Position numbers and translations under genes: made by a program. The notes below the pieces were generated by a model, which saw only the letters and a program-made list of their open reading frames with translations, was not told the origin of the DNA and made no database searches. A DNA stretch of 5,643 bases from contig JAJDDS010000269.1 in the NCBI GenBank assembly GCA_029260195.1, positions 1 through 5,643 of the forward strand. Direction: 5' to 3'. How positions within the stretch are numbered: position 1 is the first letter of the stretch; every line of letters begins with the position of its first letter. Source of the stretch: Phycisphaerae bacterium. Lineage in GTDB: Bacteria > Planctomycetota > Phycisphaerae > UBA1845. Shown piece by piece: positions 1-5,392 of this stretch.

Positions 1-209
1 AGCGTCTTGACCCGCCCGTCGAGCATCTCGCCCGAGCCGGTCACGTCCTCGACTAGCGTGACGGGAATTCCGTTTTCTTTGAGCAGTTTCGCGGTCCCGC
101 CGGTGGAGAGGATTTCGATACCGAATTCGTCGACGAGTGCACGGGCGAAATCGACGATGCCCGTCTTGTCGTAGACGCTGATGAGGGCTCTTTTGATCGG
201 TCTGGTCAT
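1..209 (-). CDS. purH: PurH N-terminus (AICAR transformylase / IMP cyclohydrolase), partial
   Basis: This is the first 69 codons of the bifunctional cytosolic enzyme for the last two steps of de novo purine synthesis: formylation of AICAR to FAICAR, then ring closure to IMP. Only the start of the N-terminal MGS-like IMP cyclohydrolase domain is present; the formyltransferase domain lies beyond the left edge. Diagnostic motifs are RALISVYDKTGIVDFA (residues 7-22), the phosphate-binding STGGTAKLL (35-43) and EMLDGRVKT (61-69), which match the PurH N-terminus closely. The usual TGFPEMLDGRVKT is here TGSGEMLDGRVKT, so F and P are replaced at 59-60. The ATG at 209 sits where family members start, and a GGCGGAG purine stretch lies directly upstream, partly inside a hairpin. 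The gene is 154 bp downstream of the lipoprotein gene, with a palindrome in the gap that suggests separate control. Identification is secure; the truncation is only the window boundary. Confidence 0.95.
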   Translation of the reverse strand, partial: MTRPIKRALISVYDKTGIVDFARALVDEFGIEILSTGGTAKLLKENGIPVTLVEDVTGSGEMLDGRVKT

Positions 210-212
210 CTC

Positions 213-228
213 CGCCGTCCGAACGGCG
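213..228 (-). promoter_or_regulatory. Hairpin over the purH ribosome-binding region
   Basis: On the minus strand CGCCGT-TCGG-ACGGCG forms a 6-bp GC-rich stem with a 4-nt loop, ending 3 nt before the purH ATG. The only Shine-Dalgarno-like stretch (GGCGGAG) overlaps its 3' arm, so folding would partly hide it. Pairing of the upstream CTC with the downstream GAG could lengthen the stem around a bulged G. The stem is visible directly; a role in translational control is inference, and such stems can arise by chance in GC-rich DNA. Confidence 0.35.
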
Positions 229-260
229 AGTGCATTGTCTCGGAAACGACACCACGATTG

Positions 261-278
261 CGGTCACAGCTGTGACCG
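261..278. promoter_or_regulatory. Perfect 18-bp palindrome, candidate operator upstream of purH
   Basis: CGGTCACAGCTGTGACCG is a perfect dyad with no central spacer, lying in the purH upstream region and centred about 60 bp before its ATG. This is the form expected for a homodimeric regulator site. A weak -10-like GACAAT lies at 234-239 on the minus strand (4 of 6 matches to TATAAT). If that is used, the palindrome would overlap or abut the -35 region. It does not match the E. coli PurR box, and its TCACA/TGTGA half-sites are in the opposite order to a CRP site. No T-tract follows on either strand, so an intrinsic terminator is unlikely. The regulator is unknown. Confidence 0.45.
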
Positions 279-363
279 TCAGGGAGCGACTCCGAGACGC
301 CGTACGGGACCGCTTCCTTACGGGCGCGGCTCTGAAGGAATGCAATCCGCATGAGACTCGACA

Positions 364-1434
364 CTACGGATTCGACGCGACGATGTCGGAGCCTTCGGAC
401 TCGCCGGCTCCGACGAGTTCATCCCAAGCCCAGTACTGATGGCGCCCGCCGATGCGGACGACCGCCAGCACCTCACCAAGATCGGCGGCTTGCTCAATCG
501 AATCGCGGAACGGCATCTTAAGATCCGGCGTGGCAAGCACCAGCGCGCCGGACCGGTGAACGATTCGCATCGACCGCAGGAGGGCATGGCGCCGTGACCG
601 CTGGTCCTCAAGCTCCGTCCGCACCAACATCAGCGACTCGCGCTCGCGCTCGAGCGCCTTGCGCTTCCTCGCCAGCGTGATGAACGACTCCTCGACACCC
701 CAGCGGTCAAACCGATCGTGCGCCACCTTGTCCTCAATATTCACGTCCGCATTGCGGAACAGCGCCCGGCGTCGCGCGCTGTCGTAACGAACGATCAGGT
801 ACTCCTCCTGATCCGCAATCACTGAAAGCGCCCGGTCAACATCGTTGATCGCCTGGAAATAGTCGACCTCATATTCGTGTTTCGCCTTGTCCAGATCAGC
901 CACGAAGTACACCTGCTCAATCAGATCCCCCTGTTTGATGTGGTCGAACTCCCGCGCCTCCAAGCCCTGCGTGTAGGAGAGATCGCGTGAGGGGAAAAGC
1001 TGCTCAGCCTCCTGATGATCGGCGCTGATAAGCCGAACCGGAAGAAACGCGTGATCGCAGAACAACCGTCCGGCCCGGGTTCGCGCCGGACGAAGCTCCA
1101 ACTCCCCGTAAATGGCTGCCTCTTCCGCACCGGGACCGTTGGCGTACGCGAACCGGTACGTTCCCGGGCTCAGGTCGTACACTGCCAAGTCCTCGATTTC
1201 GTTCTCGAGCCGATCCCCCAGTGGCCCGCGCGATCGAATCTCGGCGGCGGAATGGCGCAAGTCACGCAGGACAATCTGGGCGCCCGGCGGACCGTAAAAC
1301 TGAACCTGCACCGGACCCGTGCGCGGCGACCCGCCGCTCGCACACCCGATGACCGAGAACAGAACCGCCGGTAGCGCACACGTGAGGCTGCACCGAACGA
1401 CGAATGACAGACGCGATTGACTTGCCCCAGCCAT
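364..1434 (-). CDS. Predicted lipoprotein with coiled coil, unknown family
   Basis: A 356-residue exported protein that I do not recognise. The N-terminus is a lipoprotein signal: basic residues at R8 and R14, a hydrophobic stretch about 16-29, and lipobox VIGC with the lipidated cysteine at C31. Ala follows at +2, so the Lol rule would favour the outer membrane if the host is a typical diderm. Residues 42-115 are beta-rich, with GPPGAQIVLRD and DLSPGTYRFAYANG patterns resembling a PEGA-type or carboxypeptidase-regulatory-like beta domain. Residues about 165-250 are charged and mixed. Residues 250-290 are Arg/Glu-rich and probably a coiled coil. The C-terminus (about 296-340) returns to short beta strands and ends in an aromatic YWAW segment and an acidic tail. 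The ATG at 1434 is chosen because GAGGAG lies 7 nt upstream (1442-1447) and the signal peptide starts there; the frame stays open to 1530 but that extension lacks these. It has its own promoter at 1552-1579. A structural or tethering envelope role is a guess. Confidence 0.85.
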   Translation of the reverse strand: MAGASQSRLSFVVRCSLTCALPAVLFSVIGCASGGSPRTGPVQVQFYGPPGAQIVLRDLRHSAAEIRSRGPLGDRLENEIEDLAVYDLSPGTYRFAYANGPGAEEAAIYGELELRPARTRAGRLFCDHAFLPVRLISADHQEAEQLFPSRDLSYTQGLEAREFDHIKQGDLIEQVYFVADLDKAKHEYEVDYFQAINDVDRALSVIADQEEYLIVRYDSARRRALFRNADVNIEDKVAHDRFDRWGVEESFITLARKRKALERERESLMLVRTELEDQRSRRHALLRSMRIVHRSGALVLATPDLKMPFRDSIEQAADLGEVLAVVRIGGRHQYWAWDELVGAGESEGSDIVASNP

Positions 1435-1441
1435 GAAGAGT

Positions 1442-1447
1442 CTCCTC
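1442..1447 (-). promoter_or_regulatory. Shine-Dalgarno of the lipoprotein gene
   Basis: GAGGAG on the minus strand, 7 nt before the ATG at 1434. It fixes the start at the lipoprotein signal peptide rather than at the in-frame ATG at 1530. Confidence 0.75.
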
Positions 1448-1468
1448 AACGGGGATCGTATTCGGAAA

Positions 1469-1487
1469 GCGGTCTCGCCGAACCCGG
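1469..1487 (+). repeat. Inverted repeat copy A, flanking the propeller gene
   Basis: The plus strand reads GCGGTCTCGCCGAACC at 1469-1484. The same 16 bases occur on the minus strand at 3002-2987, and the match extends to 18 of 19 positions when one mismatch is allowed. This copy lies in the 5' leader of the lipoprotein gene, about 35 bp upstream of its ATG. I found no third full copy in the window. In a minus-strand transcript covering both copies they could pair across the whole propeller gene. Confidence 0.6.
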
Positions 1488-1551
1488 CGGGCCGACGCGG
1501 AGGTTCGGGGCAGCGCCCGATGCGCGCCAAACGACCGCAAGTTCGGCACGA

Positions 1552-1579
1552 ATCGTAGCAACGCGCCGCCTTGTGTCAA
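1552..1579 (-). promoter_or_regulatory. Sigma70-type promoter of the lipoprotein gene
   Basis: On the minus strand a perfect -35 TTGACA (1579-1574) is followed, after a 16-nt spacer, by TACGAT (1557-1552; 4 of 6 matches to TATAAT). The start of transcription would be near 1545, giving a leader of about 110 nt before the lipoprotein ATG. It begins 42 bp past the propeller stop codon, so the lipoprotein gene can be transcribed independently. This is the best promoter match in the window. Confidence 0.6.
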
Positions 1580-1609
1580 GAGACGGGAACGACGCAAGCC
1601 ATCAAATGA

Positions 1610-1640
1610 GCGGTCGCCCGTTAACTCCGGGGGCGACTGC
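1610..1640 (-). terminator. Stem-loop spanning the propeller stop codon, possible weak terminator
   Basis: On the minus strand GCAGTCGCCC (1640-1631) can pair with GGGCGACCGC (1619-1610). This gives seven contiguous GC-rich pairs, one A/C mismatch, then two more pairs, around an 11-nt loop that contains the TAA stop. Only a poor T-run (TCATTT) follows, so intrinsic termination would be inefficient. It may instead protect the mRNA 3' end. Its position just before the lipoprotein promoter fits a transcription-unit boundary. Confidence 0.35.
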
Positions 1641-2904
1641 GAAGCAGATCGCGATCAACCGCCGGTGCGGGCGCATCACGCGTCGCCTCAGCTTCCGAGG
1701 CTTGCAGGGATTCGCGAATCTCCCCCTCGCTGAACCCCAATCGGGCTCGCGCCGTCATCACAGCCTCCCGGCGCATGTATGAGAAACCCAACGGCTTCGC
1801 ACATAGGACCCGGCCGTCCGGGGTGACCACATACAAGACGGCGTCACGAGGGTTGGGCACGGCGATGGCGCCATGGGGCAGGTCCAGACGATGCTGAACC
1901 CGACCGTCCCGATTATCGACAAACAGCAGGTCGCCGACTCCGTCCGCCAATACGAGACGCTCCGCAGCCCGCGCAACGAACCGCTCCGCCTCCGCAATCG
2001 TCCACATCGCACGGTCCGTGTCGACGTCGAATGCGTGCAGACCCACGCCGTCGCAATGTTGATACAGCGTGCGCTGGACCACCGTCGGCGACTCGAGCAA
2101 TACGCCGGGCAAACGATGCGAATTCAACCGGCGCCCGGTATCGGGATCGAGCACAAATACGCGGTGATCGATACCCGCAACGTATACTCCAGACGCTTCG
2201 ACCTGCGGACCTCCCGCGACCTCAGCCCCAAGGTCGAACGCCCAGATCAAACGATTCGCTTCACGGGCGACGCAGTACACGACGCCGGCATCCGACACGA
2301 AGTAGACTCGCCCCAGCGCTAGCACCGGCGCGGACACCAGCTTTCCCACCAAGCGGGCATGCCAAGCGACCAGCGGCGCGCGACACTGATCACCAGACCA
2401 GCGCAACGCGTAGAATTCTCCGTCCACGCCGCCAAGAAACATATGTCGCACGTCCGCAACCGCTCCCGACGCGACGGGAAACGGGAGTTCCAGCGAGACG
2501 ACGTCGTTTCCCGTGAACCGGTCGTACACGTTCACGTGCGAATGCGTCACCACCGCAACCGGGCCGTCGCCGTCGGGATACAACACGTGCGACGGACGTC
2601 GGTCGCGGATCAGCCGAGCATCAAGATGCTTCGCCCATCGCATCAGCCCCGTGTCCGCCTGCAGCGCGTACATGCCGCCCGCGCGCGTCGTCACGTATAG
2701 GTTCTCGTCCAACAACGTCGCGGAGAGAACCGAGCCGTTTCCGACCGGAATCGAGGTCGCCCAGAATGCGCCATATCCCGCCCCGAGCAGCGCAGCGTCC
2801 GACGCCACCGGGCGAGCCGACACACCGACATTCTGGGCGCGTGATGAAGCCGAAAACCCCACCAAGGAGAACAGCGAAACGACGAGCAATATACGTGTCG
2901 ACAT
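1621..2904 (-). CDS. Secreted PQQ-like beta-propeller repeat protein (BamB-like fold)
   Basis: A 427-residue exported protein built from repeated PQQ-type blades. Residues 1-23 form a signal peptide (MSTR n-region, hydrophobic 5-19, cleavage after SRA). Blade-like units with the pattern 'x-V/L-Y-V-x(4-6)-G-x-V/L-Y-A/C-L/V-x(3-5)-G-x(2-3)-W' appear at about 68-90, 121-138, 153-170, 198-221, 238-259, 278-301, 315-337 and 354-370, which suggests a seven- or eight-bladed propeller. The last 50 residues (about 378-427) are charged and non-repetitive, probably disordered. Such propellers usually act as protein-interaction scaffolds in the periplasm or cell surface. The residues of a quinoprotein dehydrogenase active site are not evident, so enzymatic PQQ use is doubtful. 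Mature-part cysteines are at 174, 211, 284 and 368. The start is uncertain: ATG at 2904 opens directly on the signal peptide, but ATG at 2928 would add 8 residues; neither has a clear Shine-Dalgarno. It follows the TlpA-like gene by 112 bp and is probably co-transcribed with it. Confidence 0.85.
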   Translation of the reverse strand: MSTRILLVVSLFSLVGFSASSRAQNVGVSARPVASDAALLGAGYGAFWATSIPVGNGSVLSATLLDENLYVTTRAGGMYALQADTGLMRWAKHLDARLIRDRRPSHVLYPDGDGPVAVVTHSHVNVYDRFTGNDVVSLELPFPVASGAVADVRHMFLGGVDGEFYALRWSGDQCRAPLVAWHARLVGKLVSAPVLALGRVYFVSDAGVVYCVAREANRLIWAFDLGAEVAGGPQVEASGVYVAGIDHRVFVLDPDTGRRLNSHRLPGVLLESPTVVQRTLYQHCDGVGLHAFDVDTDRAMWTIAEAERFVARAAERLVLADGVGDLLFVDNRDGRVQHRLDLPHGAIAVPNPRDAVLYVVTPDGRVLCAKPLGFSYMRREAVMTARARLGFSEGEIRESLQASEAEATRDAPAPAVDRDLLRSRPRS

Positions 2905-2983
2905 AGGGTTGAGTCTCTGTTCCAGCATCCCAAACAACACACCGGGGGCTGCAAACGCGCCAGCCGACCACGACCGGATCAGA

Positions 2984-3002
2984 CCCGGTTCGGCGAGACC
3001 GC
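2984..3002 (-). repeat. Inverted repeat copy B, flanking the propeller gene
   Basis: The minus strand reads GCGGTCTCGCCGAACC at 3002-2987 and matches the copy at 1469-1484 in opposite orientation. It lies in the spacer between the TlpA-like stop codon and the propeller gene, about 80 bp upstream of the propeller ATG. A small local stem (ACCGG/CCGGT, 2973-2977 with 2985-2989) overlaps its end. Confidence 0.6.
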
Positions 3003-3016
3003 CACCGGCATCCCGG

Positions 3017-4090
3017 CTACCCGCCGACGGCGTTTTCGGATTGGAGCGCCTTACATTTCCGGTAGAATTCAGCCACCTGTTCAAGGGCTTCGCGGCGCTC
3101 GTCACCCTTGGCCAGCGCGACCGCGTCGCTCTGCAGCCTGATGGCTCGATCCAGCATCCCAATCTCGAACATCGCACGGGCGTACGTGTCCACCGTCGCG
3201 CAGTCGCCGCCCTTGCACGCCTCGTACGCAGCCGCCGCGGCGCGCAGCGCGAGGTCCGGCTGGCGTTTATCCAACTCGACGACCCCCAAAAGGGAAAGCG
3301 CGAGCGCGTTCATCGCTTCACCGTTGGCGCTGTTCGCGCGGATCTGATCCTCGACAAACGTCCGGAACCCCGCAGCGTCGTTCATCTCGTATAGATAGGC
3401 GTACACCATCGCGGCGTACGCTGTCTCGTTCTTCGGATCCTTCGAGAGTATTTCGCGCGCGACCGAAGTGAACCCGTCCCAGTCGCGGGCCATGTGATGA
3501 CGATTGAGCTGGCCGAAAAGCGGGGCCAGTTGTTCCTGCACGATCGCGTCGCTCGCGTCATACGAGCCCTTAACCACCAGTTCGACGATCTCGTCCATCG
3601 CGGGGTCGCCAGGATGACCGTGCCACATGATCTTTCCCTGTTTGTCGATCAGGCAAGCCCACGGGATTCCCCCAACGCCGACGCCACCCATGAACCGATC
3701 CGACGTCGTCGACGAACCATCGTACGCCACGACGTAACGCATACTGTCGCCACGTTTGGCTACGAACCGCTCGACTTTCCGAAGCGTCTCGCCGCGCCCC
3801 GGACCCGATATACCCAGGACCACCAGCCCGTCCTTGCGATACTTGCGCTGCAACTCCGTCAGGTGCGGGATGGACTCGATGCACGGCGGACACCACGTCG
3901 CCCAGAACTCGATGAGATAGCAGTTCTTCCCGACGCCCTTCGCCAAATCCACCGGGTCGCCCTTCACCCAGTTGCTAATCTTCAGTTGCGGCGCGGGATC
4001 ACCCAGCATCAACCGCTGCCCACGCGCGGTGCTCCCCAGAAGGGCCGAAACCAGGAACGCGACCATCCAAACCCCGTTGCGATGCCTCAT
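3017..4090 (-). CDS. Secreted TlpA/ResA-type thioredoxin with C-terminal TPR-like domain
   Basis: A 357-residue exported thiol-disulfide oxidoreductase. Residues 1-25 look like a signal peptide (MRHRNG n-region, hydrophobic 8-19, then STARGQ). Residues about 28-175 form a TlpA/AhpC-TSA-like thioredoxin domain: GDPAPQL at 30-36, EFWATWCPPC at 61-70 with redox cysteines C67 and C70, and the cis-proline loop GGIPWACLID with P143. Residues about 183-350 are helical with TPR-like pairs (for example ARDWDGFTSVAREILSKDP at 201-219, and the Ala-rich run near 281-291), a common add-on for protein binding. It has extra cysteines at 57, 146, 292, 297 and 346. The role is probably reduction of extracytoplasmic disulfides (as TlpA, ResA or CcmG do), but no cytochrome c maturation genes are nearby. 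The ATG at 4090 is chosen because GGAGAG lies 7 nt upstream (4098-4103) and the signal peptide follows; an ATG at 4147 lacks both. The propeller gene is next downstream. Confidence 0.9.
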   Translation of the reverse strand: MRHRNGVWMVAFLVSALLGSTARGQRLMLGDPAPQLKISNWVKGDPVDLAKGVGKNCYLIEFWATWCPPCIESIPHLTELQRKYRKDGLVVLGISGPGRGETLRKVERFVAKRGDSMRYVVAYDGSSTTSDRFMGGVGVGGIPWACLIDKQGKIMWHGHPGDPAMDEIVELVVKGSYDASDAIVQEQLAPLFGQLNRHHMARDWDGFTSVAREILSKDPKNETAYAAMVYAYLYEMNDAAGFRTFVEDQIRANSANGEAMNALALSLLGVVELDKRQPDLALRAAAAAYEACKGGDCATVDTYARAMFEIGMLDRAIRLQSDAVALAKGDERREALEQVAEFYRKCKALQSENAVGG

Positions 4091-4097
4091 AAACAGG

Positions 4098-4103
4098 CTC
4101 TCC
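4098..4103 (-). promoter_or_regulatory. Shine-Dalgarno of the TlpA-like gene
   Basis: GGAGAG on the minus strand, 7 nt before the ATG at 4090. It supports this start over the in-frame ATG at 4147, whose upstream bases show no Shine-Dalgarno. Confidence 0.65.
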
Positions 4104-4163
4104 AGCCGAATGTCACTCAGTCGTTTCCGGCGCCGGGTCGACGCCATCTCGGTTTATCGGCGC

Positions 4164-4192
4164 AGTCTAGGGCGATTTGCCCGCGAAATCAA
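4164..4192 (-). promoter_or_regulatory. Sigma70-type promoter upstream of the TlpA-like gene
   Basis: On the minus strand TTGATT (4192-4187; 4 of 6 matches to TTGACA) is followed, after an ideal 17-nt spacer, by TAGACT (4169-4164; 4 of 6 to TATAAT). Transcription would begin near 4157, about 67 nt before the ATG at 4090. It lies in the 126-bp gap after the aminotransferase stop, so the TlpA-like and propeller genes may form their own unit. A small GGGC/GCCC inverted repeat occupies the spacer (4170-4182). The match is reasonable but not strong. Confidence 0.45.
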
Positions 4193-4216
4193 CGAATCCA
4201 CCCCCCAATCCGACGC

Positions 4217-5380
4217 CTACGTCTCGCGTTTCAAGCGACGCAGCCGGCGGCACGCCTCCTCGAGGTCTGCCATTCTCTTCGCATAGCAAAAACGCAGTTG
4301 ACGCTGTCCAGAGGCTGGATCGCGGTAGAACGCCGACCCCGGAACCGTCGCGACGCCGACCTGCTCGAGGATCGACTCCGTCGCATGCGTCGCGTCGCGA
4401 AACCGCCCCGACTCGAATCCCGCCAGCATGTAGTAGCTTCCCTCCGGCACGTACGGGTCGAATCCGACCGCTCGCAGCGTATCCGCCAGCATGTCCCGCT
4501 TGATCAGGTAGTCCGCCCGCATCCCCTCGTAATACGAATCCGGCAGCCCCATCCCCGCGGCGATCCCGTGCTGCAGCGGCGCGGGTGAGCAGATCGTCAC
4601 ATGGTCACTGACCACGCCGATCTTGTCGATCACTTCGGCAGGGGCGATCGCGTACCCCACCCGCCACCCCGTCACCGCGTACGTCTTCGACGCGCCGCTG
4701 ATGGTCACCGTTCGATCCGCCGCGTCGGGCAACCGGCCGGCGCTGACGTGCGGCTGACCGTAGGTGATGTATTCGTAAATCTCGTCCGTCACGATCCACG
4801 CGTCGTGGCGTCGCGCCAGCGCGGCGATCTCGGCCAACTCCGCCTCGCTGAACACCTTGCCGCTCGGATTCGCCGGCGTGTTGATCAGGATCATCCGTGT
4901 GCGCGCGTTGAAAGCAGCGGCCAACTCGCCCGCGTCGTACCGCCAGTCAGGCGGACGCGAGTCGACGAACCGAACCTCGTTCCCGAACAACCGCAGCAGG
5001 TTGACGTGGTAGCTGTAGTAGGGCGAGAAGACGATCACCTCGTCGCCGGGATTCAACAGCGTCAGTGCGGTACACGCGAACGCCGCAGCCGTCCCCACAG
5101 TGACGGCGATCTCGGTCTCGGGATCGGCCTTGATCCCGTTGAACCGGTCCATCTTCCCGGCGATCGCCTGACGCAGCTCGGCGATTCCGCGCATGTGCGT
5201 GTAGGTCGCGTGATCCTCGTCGATCGCCCGCTTCGCCGCAGCCTTCACCACCTCGGGCGCCGGCTGATCGCACACCCCCTGCGATAGATTCACGCCGCCG
5301 ATCGACGCGCACCAAGCCGAGAACCGGCGAATATCCGACTGTTGCAGATCCTGAACGCGTCTTGCGAATCGCGGGTCCAT
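4217..5380 (-). CDS. Class I/II PLP-dependent aminotransferase (fold type I)
   Basis: A complete 387-residue cytosolic aminotransferase of the aspartate aminotransferase superfamily, at the usual length. Landmarks in order: NLSQGVCDQPAPEV (31-44, substrate-side N-terminal loop), GTAAAF (96-101, PLP phosphate loop), the aromatic PYYSY (120-124, ring stacking), NTPANPSGKVF (167-177) with N171, VTDEIYEYITY (197-207) with D199 on the pyridine nitrogen and Y202, SGASKTYAVTGWRVGY (228-243) with Schiff-base K232 and phosphate-binding R240 eight residues on, and QLRFCYA (361-367) with R363 for the substrate carboxylate. All key residues are present, so it should be active. The pattern fits the I-gamma group of aspartate, aromatic and kynurenine-type enzymes, but substrate cannot be assigned. 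The ATG at 5380 is fixed by AGGAGG 5 nt upstream and by family length; the frame is open to 5638 but the extra part is low-complexity. No convincing promoter is visible upstream. It has no evident functional link to the envelope genes downstream. Confidence 0.93.
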   Translation of the reverse strand: MDPRFARRVQDLQQSDIRRFSAWCASIGGVNLSQGVCDQPAPEVVKAAAKRAIDEDHATYTHMRGIAELRQAIAGKMDRFNGIKADPETEIAVTVGTAAAFACTALTLLNPGDEVIVFSPYYSYHVNLLRLFGNEVRFVDSRPPDWRYDAGELAAAFNARTRMILINTPANPSGKVFSEAELAEIAALARRHDAWIVTDEIYEYITYGQPHVSAGRLPDAADRTVTISGASKTYAVTGWRVGYAIAPAEVIDKIGVVSDHVTICSPAPLQHGIAAGMGLPDSYYEGMRADYLIKRDMLADTLRAVGFDPYVPEGSYYMLAGFESGRFRDATHATESILEQVGVATVPGSAFYRDPASGQRQLRFCYAKRMADLEEACRRLRRLKRET

Positions 5381-5385
5381 TCGCA

Positions 5386-5391
5386 CCTCCT
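5386..5391 (-). promoter_or_regulatory. Strong Shine-Dalgarno of the aminotransferase gene
   Basis: AGGAGG on the minus strand (within GAGGAGGTG), 5 nt before the ATG at 5380. It is the closest match to the anti-Shine-Dalgarno in the window and decides the start of the aminotransferase. Confidence 0.8.
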
Positions 5392-5392
5392 C

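Noticed and set aside
314..340. Inverted repeat TTCCTT/AAGGAA downstream of the lipoprotein gene as a terminator
   Set aside because: The stem is only 6 bp, AT/GC mixed, with a 15-nt loop and no following T-run on the minus strand.
230..439. 69-codon plus-strand frame crossing the purH-lipoprotein gap
   Set aside because: It starts with GTG without a Shine-Dalgarno, overlaps the lipoprotein C-terminus in antisense, and runs straight through the 261-278 palindrome; the product has no recognisable features.
1469..3002. An insertion sequence or composite element bounded by the inverted repeats
   Set aside because: There is no transposase, no target-site duplication is apparent, and the enclosed gene is an ordinary secreted propeller. 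The repeat itself is kept as a finding.
2905..3177. N-terminal extension of the propeller protein to an ATG at 3177
   Set aside because: The extension overlaps the TlpA-like C-terminus in another frame and lacks protein-like composition; a signal peptide begins at 2904.
2513..3394. 293-codon plus-strand open frame across the propeller and TlpA-like genes
   Set aside because: It crosses two real genes and their spacer in antisense, has biased composition and shows no motif.
3494..4588. 364-codon plus-strand open frame opposite the TlpA-like and aminotransferase genes
   Set aside because: The product is Arg/Pro/His-rich with no recognisable domain, and it runs antisense to two well-supported genes. 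Long antisense frames are expected in GC-rich coding DNA.
4601..5287. 228-codon plus-strand open frame opposite the aminotransferase
   Set aside because: It is fully antisense to a gene with all catalytic residues intact, and its Arg/Val/Asp-rich product looks like a shadow translation.
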